64,000 bases of DNA, taken from positions 124,001-188,000 of the forward strand of contig CAXBTE010000018.1 in assembly GCA_963978545.1 (NCBI GenBank). Reading direction: 5' to 3'. Within the stretch, counting starts at the first letter, position 1; every line of letters starts with the position of its first letter. The position numbers and the translations under genes are program-made. This DNA comes from Linyphia triangularis. Taxonomy: Eukaryota; Arthropoda; Arachnida; Araneae; Linyphiidae. The notes beneath the pieces are model-generated. The model was not told the DNA's origin. It saw only the letters and a list, made by a program, of their open reading frames with translations, and did not search any database. Shown piece by piece: positions 10,216-22,975 of this stretch.

Positions 10216-11971
10216 AATTTTTTAAAAATAGGTTTGGTGGTAGTTAAAAGTTAAAATTATTCCATAACATTAAAACTTCTAATGATTATCACAGCAAATC
10301 TTCAGGAAAATGGTACCAAATTAGGGATAATGGATAAACATACCCTAAACAGTAACAGTAAATTTTCCTGAATATTAAAAAAATTCCCTGATTTTTTCCA
10401 CAATCGAAAAGTTTCTTGATTTCCAGGTTCTGTAGCCACACTGTTTAAGTACAACAGCTCTAACAAAGGTGAAATAAGCAAGTCCACAGAACACTGAAAA
10501 AAAAAAAGAATGTTCAATTCTAATACAATAAGTAAATTTATTCTAAAAAGTATTCCCAAATATAACTTTGGTACAGTCAAACCCTGTTAATGTGAAATCC
10601 GTTAACCTGAACTCCCGTTTAAAGCAAAGAAAAAAGCAGTTCCCCGTATTTAAAACTTGACGTTAATTTATTCAGTTAGCACAAACAATTTCAACGGCCC
10701 CAGCGACTTCGTGTTAATGAGATTTGGCCGCAGAGTTGGACCCCTCCCTCCCCCAAAAAATGTTTTTTTTGTGTTGTTTAAAAAAAAAAAACAGGTTTTT
10801 TTTTCCCCGTTTTTTTTTTTTTTTTTTTAAATCCTTTTCTAATTAAAATGTATACATATTTATAAATAAAATTTTACATTAACTAGAATAATAAATTTTC
10901 AAATAACAAATAATATATCTTCTGAAAATAATTTACACTAAGTAAATAAACATTTGCTACTTATGTGAACAATTAAATCATTAAATTTTAATATTATATT
11001 TAGAGATATATAGTTTCCATTGGATTTAAAAGAACATAATACAATAGTAATTGTTTTCTACTTCTACATGGAATATTGCTCTTAGATTCATCAGTAATGG
11101 TGATAAGTTATACATAATTATATTTTTAAGGTTTAGAAATAAGTTATTTAAGCACAAAACCTCTATTTCACAAACAAATTTAAAATGCAGCATATAATTT
11201 AATTTTAATTAATAATTTTGAATATTATTATAAAACAGTAATAAAACACTTAGATTAATATAAAAAGTTATTTTTGATACTTATAAAAAGTTCTATAGAC
11301 TTTCATTATAAGATTTATTTAAAAAAGTTATTTACAACAAATAATTTAAAAAATCTAATTATAAATAAACAAAAAAAAAATGCAATTTTAAATTAGTCTT
11401 TAAAAAGAGAAAAAAAACTATTTGGTTTAAACCATGCCAACCCTGTTCAACTGTATAACAAAAAGGGAAATTTAAAAAAAAAATTAACAATTTTTTTTTT
11501 GCAAAAGAACAGAATTCCACTTTCTAATTTTAGTTTTTTAGAAAGTTCTTTTTGTAAATTTTTAAATAGCGAAATATGCTATACTGTACTGCATCTTTTC
11601 AATTTACCACAGTACCTGAAAAGGATAGGATTCAGTTGTTAGGGGCCAGCGATCAGATTCCAGGCACTACCTGTTCCACAGTGTTGTACATGGAGGCAGT
11701 AAGCTGAAAATATGTTAACTATTATAAAATGTATCATCCTTATGTACATGTATATATTTACACTGATGACGTCTTTTTTAAACCTTACTTTGAAATATCG
11801 ATTTGATTACCAGGTGGGATAGAGAGAAATTCTCAATTTGTTATCCATCACTGCTTGAAAAAGAAAATTAACGAAAGAAATTCATTTTTTGCACACAAAA
11901 CATCAGTTCATTTTGCAGCTATATTTTTAAATAAACATTTAATTTTACATTAATTAAAACAACACATTACA

Positions 11972-12135
11972 CAGTGGCCACAAAATTCAGGAAAAAAAGT
12001 TTTCTGATAATACCCTGATAGATTTTTAAAAAATTTCCTGATAGATTTTTAAAAATTCCCTGATTTTACAGCAAATTTTCTTCAAATTTCCAGATGTGTG
12101 ATCGAATTGAACATGTTAAAGAGACTACGGGTGTG
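11972..12135 (+). repeat. Dispersed repeat copy B in the DNA element
   Basis: A second, diverged copy of the repeat at 10069-10215. Here the CCTGATAGATTTTTAAAAA block is itself duplicated. Confidence 0.55.
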
Positions 12136-12585
12136 GAAAATCACATAACTTTCAATTATATTATATAACATTAAGAAATGTTCTATACTACATCTGTATT
12201 CCACCTGAAATAAATTACTGGCTCTGTTGTCCCGATCCCTATTACGGTGGAGATTTTTTTTAACTGAATCAGTTCATTTAATTACCGCAAAAATTCTTTC
12301 AACAAGTATAGAAATAATATTTATACAGCATGTTTAATTCTCAGTGATCAATCGTTTTAGAAAAACATACTTCTACAAGACAGCCCATTCAGTTTTATAG
12401 CTCATAAAAATACGTGAAATATACAATAGGTTTATTTATTTATGTCACACGTGTGTCCCAAAAATCAACAAACCTCACTGATAAGAACATCATTATCTAA
12501 TTTCATTTATAAATTGAAATACATCTAATTTAGAAAACCGGCAAATAATAGAGTATAATTTAATAATGTAATGAAGAAAACTTAC

Positions 12586-12756
12586 CAGAAAAGGCATAAA
12601 TCCAATTGTCAACACAACGACATCGTAAAGTTTCAAATCAACTTCAAAAGTGATGCCAGCTACGTCATCACTGAAGGTAAAAGCGTATTGCGCATGCGTC
12701 GGATGATACAAATCGTGGATCAGTGGTGTAAGGTTGAAGTATAGTTGAATTATCAC
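12586..12756 (-). other. Exon-like segment ending in a consensus 5' splice site
   Basis: On the - strand an open frame of about 57 codons ends at 12586, directly followed by GTAAGT. It is more GC-rich than its surroundings and includes a TGATGACGT site. No in-frame ATG is seen, and I do not recognise the peptide. It could be a first exon of a captured or decayed gene inside the DNA element, or chance. Confidence 0.25.
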
Positions 12757-13173
12757 ATTGAAGCCATATTAAAAAACCACATTGAGTAAACGGATTTTTA
12801 TTTTTTGCTTTTATAAATTGCTTTTACCAAAGTTTTCAATTAATATGATTCTTGGACAAGATTGGGGCTTTCCAAAAACCAAAGAAGACACTTGTTTCAT
12901 GTCTGGTTGAAATATCACATTGAAACAACATTGTGATATCACATTAGAAAAGTGAAGAAAACGAAATTCTGACTTTATTCGTACTACATAATTAAAACCC
13001 CTAAAAACTATACGAGATAAATTGATTTATGCTAATATCTGTTATAAAATATCAGCTTCCTTAAAAATGCATTGGAATTGCACATTGATACAATGTGGTT
13101 ACAATGTGCCTTTCTCACTTTCAACGTATCCACCAAAAAACCACATAGAAACAACATGAGTGTGTTGCTTGGG

Positions 13174-13234
13174 TACCACCACTACATTATTTTTAGTACA
13201 AATACATAAAAGCACGGGAAATGCTGCTAAAGTT
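13174..13234 (+). promoter_or_regulatory. U3 promoter region of unit 2, directly abutted by a transposon
   Basis: The TA target duplication (13174-13175) is followed at once by CCACCACT (13176-13183). The insertion removed everything upstream of -61 from this gene but kept the candidate PSE and all sequence between it and the U3 start. Confidence 0.6.
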
Positions 13235-13442
13235 AAGATCATACTTCATAGGATCATTTCTATAGTATGATTAGCGTGTTCACTCACCGAACATCGCAGA
13301 AAACCCAACCACGATGATGTGAGATGGGGCTTCTGCCTGAGCGTGAAAGCGGCGAATCAACTGCTTGTCGGTTGCTTTGCCATTGATGATCGCACCTTTC
13401 TTTATTGTAAAGAGAGGATGGCAGGAACTCGATCTGAGTGGT
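13235..13442 (+). ncRNA. U3: U3 small nucleolar RNA, unit 2
   Basis: All boxes are intact; box D CTGA is at 13434-13437, the same offset as in unit 1. T replaces A nine bases after box C (ACCTTTC), as in units 3, 4, 6 and 7. A 5,956-bp transposon ends 61 bp upstream, but all array sequence from -59 to the gene, including the candidate promoter element, is retained, so this copy may still be transcribed. Confidence 0.95.
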
Positions 13443-15047
13443 CTAATTAATAAAAGATAAACATTCATTTGGGGCGAAGCTCTAGAAATTTGCTTTTCAA
13501 CTTCGTCCCGTAGTGTTGACAAAGATTGCGTTGTTAGTCAAGAATTTTAAAATTCCCGGTGCCATTTTAGTAAAAGTAGTCGTTTTCACACTCACTGATT
13601 GAAATAATAAGTCGCAGATAGATATGACATTTGCTGCAATGACGGTTCAACTAGAAAGACGCAAATGGCTTGAACAAAGCTTATAAGGGATCAGACGATT
13701 TCGTTGACTTTTTATTTTGGTGTGGCAACAATTGAACACTAGAGGACGCTGCATACGGAAAGATCTCTTGAGTTTGCTTTGCCATGATTTACAGGCATAT
13801 GCGAGCCAATTGAAATGAAAATATTCAACTGGACTTGATATCAGTTTTAGAACATGGAATTTTTGACATTCGCTCTTTCTTTGTCCCTAACTGATGGTGC
13901 TTGACAACTTTTTCCAGGCTTCCGGTATTATTTGCCATATTGAAAAAGTGATAAAATAGGGTATATTTGAAAAACATTGGACTTTAGGAGAAGTTACATT
14001 TTAGGATTCTCTTACTACCTGTTTAAATTTTGAACGGACCTTCTTTTCTTTTTTTAGAGTCTGATCGAAATGAGAGAATTGTTGTTTGGAGCTCTTTGGA
14101 TGGAAATTTAACAGGCGCATCTTGACCGAAATTTCAGAAATAGGGGAAACATCTTAGATGGAAAATTACTTCATTTATTTGTTATTAAGTCTGAATTTAA
14201 AACTGCTATTCTCGTACTATGTATCTAAATTAACTTGGCAAGTATTGGCTCATAAACGATTTAAATATTCAATAACTTTTGTAATGAATGACGAGGTGAA
14301 TATTACATTACTTCTGAAATTTTGCGTGCCCACCACCTTCCCGGCCTTCAAATTGCATTCGTCTCTCTCAAAAGCAAAACGTATCCTATTGGAGTTGATT
14401 TGCAGTACATGTTGGAAAATGCATATCAGCAATTTGAGAACTTTCGCTGGAACAACAGCGCCAAATTCGCCTGTGGTGGCTGAAAGTTGAATTCTTTATC
14501 TCTTCCAAACTTCGAGTTCTCTTCGTTTGAGAAGGTATGTGAACCAATATTGGTCGTGATTTGCCAGTTTTTATGCAGAGAGGGCGAAAGACTGCCCGTT
14601 CAATTTGAATCACGTTATTGACATTGCAACAGAAACTGCAATAAAAAAGTTACGTATACTTTACTTCATTTATTAAAGAAATAATACTTATCCGAAGGTT
14701 TTAAATTATCCATTTCAATTTAAATGACTTTTTTTGAAGATGTAGTTTTGTATTACATGGCTGTAAGGTGAGAACTTGGCGTAAACTTTTGCTTAACCAC
14801 TTGATTGCAAAGTAGTACATGGCTTGTCCAAAGTAAAGACAGAAAAAGAAAGAAAAAAAAAAATGAATGCCAAAATGTGATGATTGTATTTCTACCAAAG
14901 AGAAATGAAGTGTTTTGTAGCTAGAGAGTAATAATATCACAAGTCGTACTTAGAAAAGCTGCACAAGTGTAAAAAGGCACTATCCATCAACCACCACTTT
15001 TAAAGTAACTCCATTTAATATTTAAACACGACTTTCCATGTCTCGTT

Positions 15048-15191
15048 AGCTTTGCGCAGAGGCAGTGTCATAGCCAATGAGGTTCTACCGAGGCGTGACT
15101 ATTGCTAGTTGAAAACTTTTCCCAATACCCCGCCATGTGGACGTGAAATACCGTCCGCAAAGGCAATTTTTGGAAACCTCTTCGGAGGTTT
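15048..15191 (+). ncRNA. U4: U4 spliceosomal snRNA, unit 2
   Basis: Complete copy with U6-pairing strand, kink-turn stem-loop, Sm site and terminal hairpin as in unit 1. It lies in the unit-2 segment downstream of the transposon and keeps its own upstream region. Confidence 0.97.
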
Positions 15192-16262
15192 ATGACTCTA
15201 AAATAGAATTTCAATATTTCCTTGCATGCTGCACTTGGGTGTCCCCTGGAGAAATTTACCTAAGTCGCAAATATCTCTAGATTGATTTCTAACATCTTCA
15301 TATATACAGGGTCGTCATAATTAAAGTGATGGTTCTCAGCGTGATCTATTTGCGAAAATAGCGCCACATTTTGTTTGAAGATTAAACAAGAAGAGGGACC
15401 GCAGGATTACGAGAAAAAAGACTTCTGTTCCCAAAGTAACTGTGTAGTAAAAAATGAGAGTTTTAAGAAATACAGAATCAATACTGAAATGAAATAACCT
15501 TTTTACTTAGCTCGCTTAACGACTTTATGCAAGCTCGAAATAGCAACAAATTTAAAAAGCGAAAAATTAACATAAATAGTGATAAAGTCTCTTCATCTGC
15601 AAATTCACTGTGTCCCAGAGAAAGCAGCAGCAGCAGAAGTTAAATCGAATTTCCCATTGCATCCTTTGACACAGTGCGAGTTTCTTGTTCTTGTGTTGCT
15701 TTAGCATACACTCCAACTGCTACGGAATTTCCGTAGTTGCTACGGAAATTAGTTGTAAACTACGGAATTACGGACGTATAGCAAAAAAACTACGGATCGG
15801 AATGAAATCGCTGTAAATATCATTTTGCTCGATTTCCCGCTCAATATTTTCCGCACTTTTAAGAAGACGCAAAAAAATAATAATAATTTCCTCTCCTCTC
15901 CTTGAAAAGGAGGACGATCGTTTTGTCGAAGTGACGTCACGTCACATTTCGTATATTTTTTTGTGCGAAGCGAAGTGAGTTAAATAAAATAGTTTGAAGA
16001 AGAAAAACTTGAACCGTGATCGTGATCCAAATTTTCAAAGCGCATCAGATCAGATTTCGAATTGTTTTTAATACATGAACGTGATTATAATGGATTGTTA
16101 TTTAAAATGACCTAATCCGGCTTCCGATGTGGAAAAGCCATGCAAGAAGAGGACAAATAATCAAAGATTTCGAGATTTTTAAGCATTTAAAAAAGATTTG
16201 ACGAGCATTTAAAAAGGATATTTCCGTTCGGACATGCGAAATCGCGATGTCTTATTAAATTA

Positions 16263-16453
16263 AAGCTTGGCGTACACTAGAGTTAAACAGTGCAGAGCAG
16301 AGCGGAGTGAATTCGAGCCAAATTACAAGTCTGTCAACGTCCATTGTAGCACGAGCCTCCTGCTACAGTAGACGTTGGCAGCCTTGTAATTGGCTCTTGT
16401 CCACTCCGCTCTGCACTGCTCTGCACTGTTCAACTATAGTGGACGCCAAGCTT
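16263..16453. repeat. 191-bp palindromic element, unit 3
   Basis: Full copy. A C-to-A change in the left arm (GGCGTACAC), shared only with unit 4, introduces a mismatch with the right arm. Confidence 0.8.
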
Positions 16454-18001
16454 TAGGGTAATGTTTTTTGTAATTTACCTGTTGCCAATTCGTTTTTAAA
16501 AGACAGATTTATATTTAAAATTAAATATCACAGGAATTCATTAAAAATCCCGGATTATATCCGATTTAAAAAAAAAATAAAAACTTAGGTAGGTTGTGAA
16601 AAGTTCTTAACATTCATTATATCAATTTTACAGTATTATAAATTTCAGTGGTTTTGGAAGTGGGGAGACGCGTGGGTATGTTCTTGAAAAGTGAGGGGAC
16701 GCGTCACCCCGCGTCTACCCACACTTCTACCACTGGCCACCCTGGGCATATAGCTATTCATGGCTTGTCTTAAGGAAGGTTTCAATGGATTAGAAGAGGC
16801 TACATTGTGGGTAGATTTCATTGGAAATTTTTTAAACACGGGATAAAACATGCTAGAAGCGCAAAATTTCGCCACTTTGTTTTCTTAAAAGGCAGAATGT
16901 AAGACATTTCAGAACCAACCCATGATTCTCTTAATTTTCAAAGTTCATTATTAGTAAGGATCCACATCCGGGAGATTCCATTTCGTATTCCAGTGAACCT
17001 GAATACATGTAAGAGGCAAGTTTTTTCCCCCCCATAAACAGGATTACATTATAATGAAGTAAAATAACGAACCTCTTTTTGTCTGTGAAAAGAATAATTT
17101 ATAAGCGCGTTATTATTATATATTTTAACTGCAATTTTTAATATTCAAATTGGATTCCTCGAAAAGTATTTATTACGAGTTAAAATAGGCAATTTATTTT
17201 CAAACATCTGAACAACGTGTATAGAAATCAACAATTTTAAATTTGCAAAAGCGGTTTTTAACATCTTGTTTTTTTAATCGATTAATAAAATGTTGTTTCG
17301 CTCCATATTAAAGAGATAACCATAGTATCATTGATTTGTGTACGATTCGATTTCAAGTTGCTGCGATTAGTTTCCAAGTTTGAATTAAAACTGAACATTT
17401 TATCATCCTTTTTTAAATCTTTCAAATTTGTTTTGTTTGTCCACAATCACTTACTAGTTTATAGGATTGTTTCAATCCTACTTAAATCCCTTTATCCTAA
17501 GAGACGTGGCAAACTACTTATGCTTCGATAAAAATGGGCACTTTATCCTGATTATATTCAGATTATTTTGAGATAATGTTTGATAATTTTTTTTTAAATA
17601 AATAAAATAATTATTTCGATCAGGAAACAGTTTTTCTATAACTAAATTTCTCAAGCCTTGAAAAGTGAGGTTTAATAATTATGCGAAAATATGTCCTTTG
17701 TCTTTTATGTGGCGGCATCATCCCTCATTGAGCTTATTGTTACACCTCTCTCTTTTTTATATACTACGCGTGCTCTAATAGTACCATGGTAAATGTCAAG
17801 GTTTTAAGAGTTATCAATTACCCCGCGTAATCATTGTTTTTGCTTTTTAATGTAATCAAAACTTAACAAGATGTGTATTGCATTTGAAATAAGGTTGGTT
17901 TTCTTAAGTACCCAAGTTTTTTTTAAATTATAAATGCTACTACCACCACTACATTATTTTTAGTACAAATACATAAAAGCACGGGAAATGCTGCTAAAGT
18001 T

Positions 18002-18209
18002 AAGATCATACTTCATAGGATCATTTCTATAGTATGATTAGCGTGTTCACTCACCGAACATCGCAGAAAACCCAACCACGATGATGTGAGATGGGGCTTC
18101 TGCCTGAGCGTGAAAGCGGCGAATCAACTGCTTGTCGGTTGCTTTGCCATTGATGATCGCACCTTTCTTTATTGTAAAGAGAGGATGGCAGGAACTCGAT
18201 CTGAGTGGT
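18002..18209 (+). ncRNA. U3: U3 small nucleolar RNA, unit 3
   Basis: Complete copy with an uninterrupted upstream region. It has the T-class base after box C. No change is seen in boxes A, C', B, C or D. Confidence 0.96.
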
Positions 18210-19813
18210 CTAATTAATAAAAGATAAACATTCATTTGGGGCGAAGCTCTAGAAATTTGCTTTTCAACTTCGTCCCGTAGTGTTGACAAAGATTGCGTTG
18301 TTAGTCAAGAATTTTAAAATTCCCGGTGCCATTTTAGTAAAAGTAGTCGTTTTCACACTCACTGATTGAAATAATAAGTCGCAGATAGATATGACATTTG
18401 CTGCAATGACGGTTCAACTAGAAAGACGCAAATGGCTTGAACAAAGCTTATAAGGGATCAGACGATTTCGTTGACTTTTTATTTTGGTGTGGCAACAATT
18501 GAACACTAGAGGACGCTGCATACGGAAAGATCTCTTGAGTTTGCTTTGCCATGATTTACAGGCATATGCGAGCCAATTGAAATGAAAATATTCAACTGGA
18601 CTTGATATCAGTTTTAGAACATGGAATTTTTGACATTCGCTCTTTCTTTGTCCCTAACTGATGGTGCTTGACAACTTTTTCCAGGCTTCCGGTATTATTT
18701 GCCATATTGAAAAAGTGATAAAATAGGGTATATTTGAAAAACATTGGACTTTAGGAGAAGTTACATTTTAGGATTCTCTTACTACCTGTTTAAATTTTGA
18801 ACGGACCTTCTTTTCTTTTTTTAGAGTCTGATCGAAATGAGAGAATTGTTGTTTGGAGCTCTTTGGATGGAAATTTAACAGGCGCATCTTGACCGAAATT
18901 TCAGAAATAGGGGAAACATCTTAGATGGAAAATTACTTCATTTATTTGTTATTAAGTCTGAATTTAAAACTGCTATTCTCGTACTATGTATCTAAATTAA
19001 CTTGGCAAGTATTGGCTCATAAACGATTTAAATATTCAATAACTTTTGTAATGAATGACGAGGTGAATATTACATTACTTCTGAAATTTTGCGTGCCCAC
19101 CACCTTCCCGGCCTTCAAATTGCATTCGTCTCTCTCAAAAGCAAAACGTATCCTATTGGAGTTGATTTGCAGTACATGTTGGAAAATGCATATCAGCAAT
19201 TTGAGAACTTTCGCTGGAACAACAGCGCCAAATTCGCCTGTGGTGGCTGAAAGTTGAATTCTTTATCTCTTCCAAACTTCGAGTTCTCTTCGTTTGAGAA
19301 GGTATGTGAACCAATATTGGTCGTGATTTGCCAGTTTTTATGCAGAGAGGGCGAAAGACTGCCCGTTCAATTTGAATCACGTTATTGACATTGCAACAGA
19401 AACTGCAATAAAAAAGTTACGTATACTTTACTTCATTTATTAAAGAAATAATACTTATCCGAAGGTTTTAAATTATCCATTTCAATTTAAATGACTTTTT
19501 TTGAAGATGTAGTTTTGTATTACATGGCTGTAAGGTGAGAACTTGGCGTAAACTTTTGCTTAACCACTTGATTGCAAAGTAGTACATGGCTTGTCCAAAG
19601 TAAAGACAGAAAAAGAAAGAAAAAAAAAATGAATGCCAAAATGTGATGATTGTATTTCTACCAAAGAGAAATGAAGTGTTTTGTAGCTAGAGAGTAATAA
19701 TATCACAAGTCGTACTTAGAAAAGCTGCACAAGTGTAAAAAGGCACTATCCATCAACCACCACTTTTAAAGTAACTCCATTTAATATTTAAACACGACTT
19801 TCCATGTCTCGTT

Positions 19814-19957
19814 AGCTTTGCGCAGAGGCAGTGTCATAGCCAATGAGGTTCTACCGAGGCGTGACTATTGCTAGTTGAAAACTTTTCCCAATACCCCGCC
19901 ATGTGGACGTGAAATACCGTCCGCAAAGGCAATTTTTGGAAACCTCTTCGGAGGTTT
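19814..19957 (+). ncRNA. U4: U4 spliceosomal snRNA, unit 3
   Basis: Complete copy with intact upstream region; all structural elements read as in unit 1. Confidence 0.97.
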
Positions 19958-21028
19958 ATGACTCTAAAATAGAATTTCAATATTTCCTTGCATGCTGCAC
20001 TTGGGTGTCCCCTGGAGAAATTTACCTAAGTCGCAAATATCTCTAGATTGATTTCTAACATCTTCATATATACAGGGTCGTCATAATTAAAGTGATGGTT
20101 CTCAGCGTGATCTATTTGCGAAAATAGCGCCACATTTTGTTTGAAGATTAAACAAGAAGAGGGACCGCAGGATTACGAGAAAAAAGACTTCTGTTCCCAA
20201 AGTAACTGTGTAGTAAAAAATGAGAGTTTTAAGAAATACAGAATCAATACTGAAATGAAATAACCTTTTTACTTAGCTCGCTTAACGACTTTATGCAAGC
20301 TCGAAATAGCAACAAATTTAAAATGTGAAAAATTAACATAAATAGTGATAAAGTCTCTTCATCTGCAAATTCACTGTGTCCCAGAGAAAGCAGCAGCAGC
20401 AGAAGTTAAATCGAATTTCCCATTGCATCCTTTGACACAGTGCGAGTTTCTTGTTCTTGTGTTGCTTTAGCATACACTCCAACTGCTACGGAATTTCCGT
20501 AGTTGCTACGGAAATTAGTTGTAAACTACGGAATTACGGACGTATAGCAAAAAAACTACGGATCGGAATGAAATCGCTGTAAATATCATTTTGCTCGATT
20601 TCCCGCTCAATATTTTCCGCACTTTTAAGAAGACGCAAAAAAATAATAATAATTTCCTCTCCTCTCCTTGAAAAGGAGGACGATCGTTTTGTCGAAGTGA
20701 CGTCACGTCACATTTCGTATATTTTTTTGTGCGAAGCGAAGTGAGTTAAATAAAATAGTTTGAAGAAGAAAAACTTGAACCGTGATCGTGATCCAAATTT
20801 TCAAAGCGCATCAGATCAGATTTCGAATTGTTTTTAATACATGAACGTGATTATAATGGATTGTTATTTAAAATGACCTAATCCGGCTTCCGATGTGGAA
20901 AAGCCATGCAAGAAGAGGACAAATAATCAAAGATTTCGAGATTTTTAAGCATTTAAAAAAGATTTGACGAGCATTTAAAAAGGATATTTCCGTTCGGACA
21001 TGCGAAATCGCGATGTCTTATTAAATTA

Positions 21029-21219
21029 AAGCTTGGCGTACACTAGAGTTAAACAGTGCAGAGCAGAGCGGAGTGAATTCGAGCCAAATTACAAGTCTGT
21101 CAACGTCCATTGTAGCACGAGCCTCCTGCTACAGTAGACGTTGGCAGCCTTGTAATTGGCTCTTGTCCACTCCGCTCTGCACTGCTCTGCACTGTTCAAC
21201 TATAGTGGACGCCAAGCTT
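21029..21219. repeat. 191-bp palindromic element, unit 4
   Basis: Full copy with the same left-arm C-to-A change as unit 3. Confidence 0.8.
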
Positions 21220-22767
21220 TAGGGTAATGTTTTTTGTAATTTACCTGTTGCCAATTCGTTTTTAAAAGACAGATTTATATTTAAAATTAAATATCACAGG
21301 AATTCATTAAAAATCCCGGATTATATCCGATTTAAAAAAAAAATAAAAACTTAGGTAGGTTGTGAAAAGTTCTTAACATTCATTATATCAATTTTACAGT
21401 ATTATAAATTTCAGTGGTTTTGGAAGTGGGGAGACGCGTGGGTATGTTCTTGAAAAGTGAGGGGACGCGTCACCCCGCGTCTACCCACACTTCTACCACT
21501 GGCCACCCTGGGCATATAGCTATTCATGGCTTGTCTTAAGGAAGGTTTCAATGGATTAGAAGAGGCTACATTGTGGGTAGATTTCATTGGAAATTTTTTA
21601 AACACGGGATAAAACATGCTAGAAGCGCAAAATTTCGCCACTTTGTTTTCTTAAAAGGCAGAATGTAAGACATTTCAGAACCAACCCATGATTCTCTTAA
21701 TTTTCAAAGTTCATTATTAGTAAGGATCCACATCCGGGAGATTCCATTTCGTATTCCAGTGAACCTGAATACATGTAAGAGGCAAGTTTTTTCCCCCCCA
21801 TAAACAGGATTACATTATAATGAAGTAAAATAACGAACCTCTTTTTGTCTGTGAAAAGAATAATTTATAAGCGCGTTATTATTATATATTTTAACTGCAA
21901 TTTTTAATATTCAAATTGGATTCCTCGAAAAGTATTTATTACGAGTTAAAATAGGCAATTTATTTTCAAACATCTGAACAACGTGTATAGAAATCAACAA
22001 TTTTAAATTTGCAAAAGCGGTTTTTAACATCTTGTTTTTTTAATCGATTAATAAAATGTTGTTTCGCTCCATATTAAAGAGATAACCATAGTATCATTGA
22101 TTTGTGTACGATTCGATTTCAAGTTGCTGCGATTAGTTTCCAAGTTTGAATTAAAACTGAACATTTTATCATCCTTTTTTAAATCTTTCAAATTTGTTTT
22201 GTTTGTCCACAATCACTTACTAGTTTATAGGATTGTTTCAATCCTACTTAAATCCCTTTATCCTAAGAGACGTGGCAAACTACTTATGCTTCGATAAAAA
22301 TGGGCACTTTATCCTGATTATATTCAGATTATTTTGAGATAATGTTTGATAATTTTTTTTTAAATAAATAAAATAATTATTTCGATCAGGAAACAGTTTT
22401 TCTATAACTAAATTTCTCAAGCCTTGAAAAGTGAGGTTTAATAATTATGCGAAAATATGTCCTTTGTCTTTTATGTGGCGGCATCATCCCTCATTGAGCT
22501 TATTGTTACACCTCTCTCTTTTTTATATACTACGCGTGCTCTAATAGTACCATGGTAAATGTCAAGGTTTTAAGAGTTATCAATTACCCCGCGTAATCAT
22601 TGTTTTTGCTTTTTAATGTAATCAAAACTTAACAAGATGTGTATTGCATTTGAAATAAGGTTGGTTTTCTTAAGTACCCAAGTTTTTTTTAAATTATAAA
22701 TGCTACTACCACCACTACATTATTTTTAGTACAAATACATAAAAGCACGGGAAATGCTGCTAAAGTT

Positions 22768-22975
22768 AAGATCATACTTCATAGGATCATTTCTATAGTA
22801 TGATTAGCGTGTTCACTCACCGAACATCGCAGAAAACCCAACCACGATGATGTGAGATGGGGCTTCTGCCTGAGCGTGAAAGCGGCGAATCAACTGCTTG
22901 TCGGTTGCTTTGCCATTGATGATCGCACCTTTCTTTATTGTAAAGAGAGGATGGCAGGAACTCGATCTGAGTGGT
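22768..22975 (+). ncRNA. U3: U3 small nucleolar RNA, unit 4
   Basis: Complete copy, T class, with all boxes as in unit 3 and an uninterrupted upstream region. Confidence 0.96.

Larger units (their letters stand above)
7218..13173. mobile_element. 5,956-bp DNA element with TA duplication and CCCAAGCAAC termini
   Basis: Comparison with unit 1 defines the ends exactly: array CTAC-TA is followed by CCCAAGCAACGCA and resumes after TGTTGCTTGGG with TA-CCACCAC. The termini are inverted repeats (10 bases perfect, CAT(A/G)TTG again matching further in), and the target duplication is TA. Subterminal DNA at both ends is rich in degenerate ACATTGTTTCAACGTGG-type motifs, in opposite orientation at the two ends. 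No long reading frame exists, so it is probably non-autonomous. TA suggests Tc1/mariner-like mobilisation, but the termini are not ones I can assign. It carries nested repeats and a few exon-like segments. Confidence 0.88.
4780..15508 (+). repeat. Tandem array unit 2, interrupted by a 6-kb DNA element
   Basis: Array sequence runs from 4780 to 7217 and resumes at 13174. Without the insert and its TA duplication the unit is 4,771 bp. It has the short 7-base C-tract (6297-6303), the A-tract broken by a T, and TTTCAATGG, the markers shared with units 3, 4 and 5. Confidence 0.98.
15509..20274 (+). repeat. Tandem array unit 3 (intact, 4,766 bp)
   Basis: This unit is complete. It shares with unit 4 alone GGCGTACACTAG in the left palindrome arm, GCAAGTTTTTT before the C-tract, and loss of ATGG (GCCTTGAAAAGTGAGG near 17657). 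Units 3 and 4 are therefore the closest uninterrupted pair. Confidence 0.98.
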
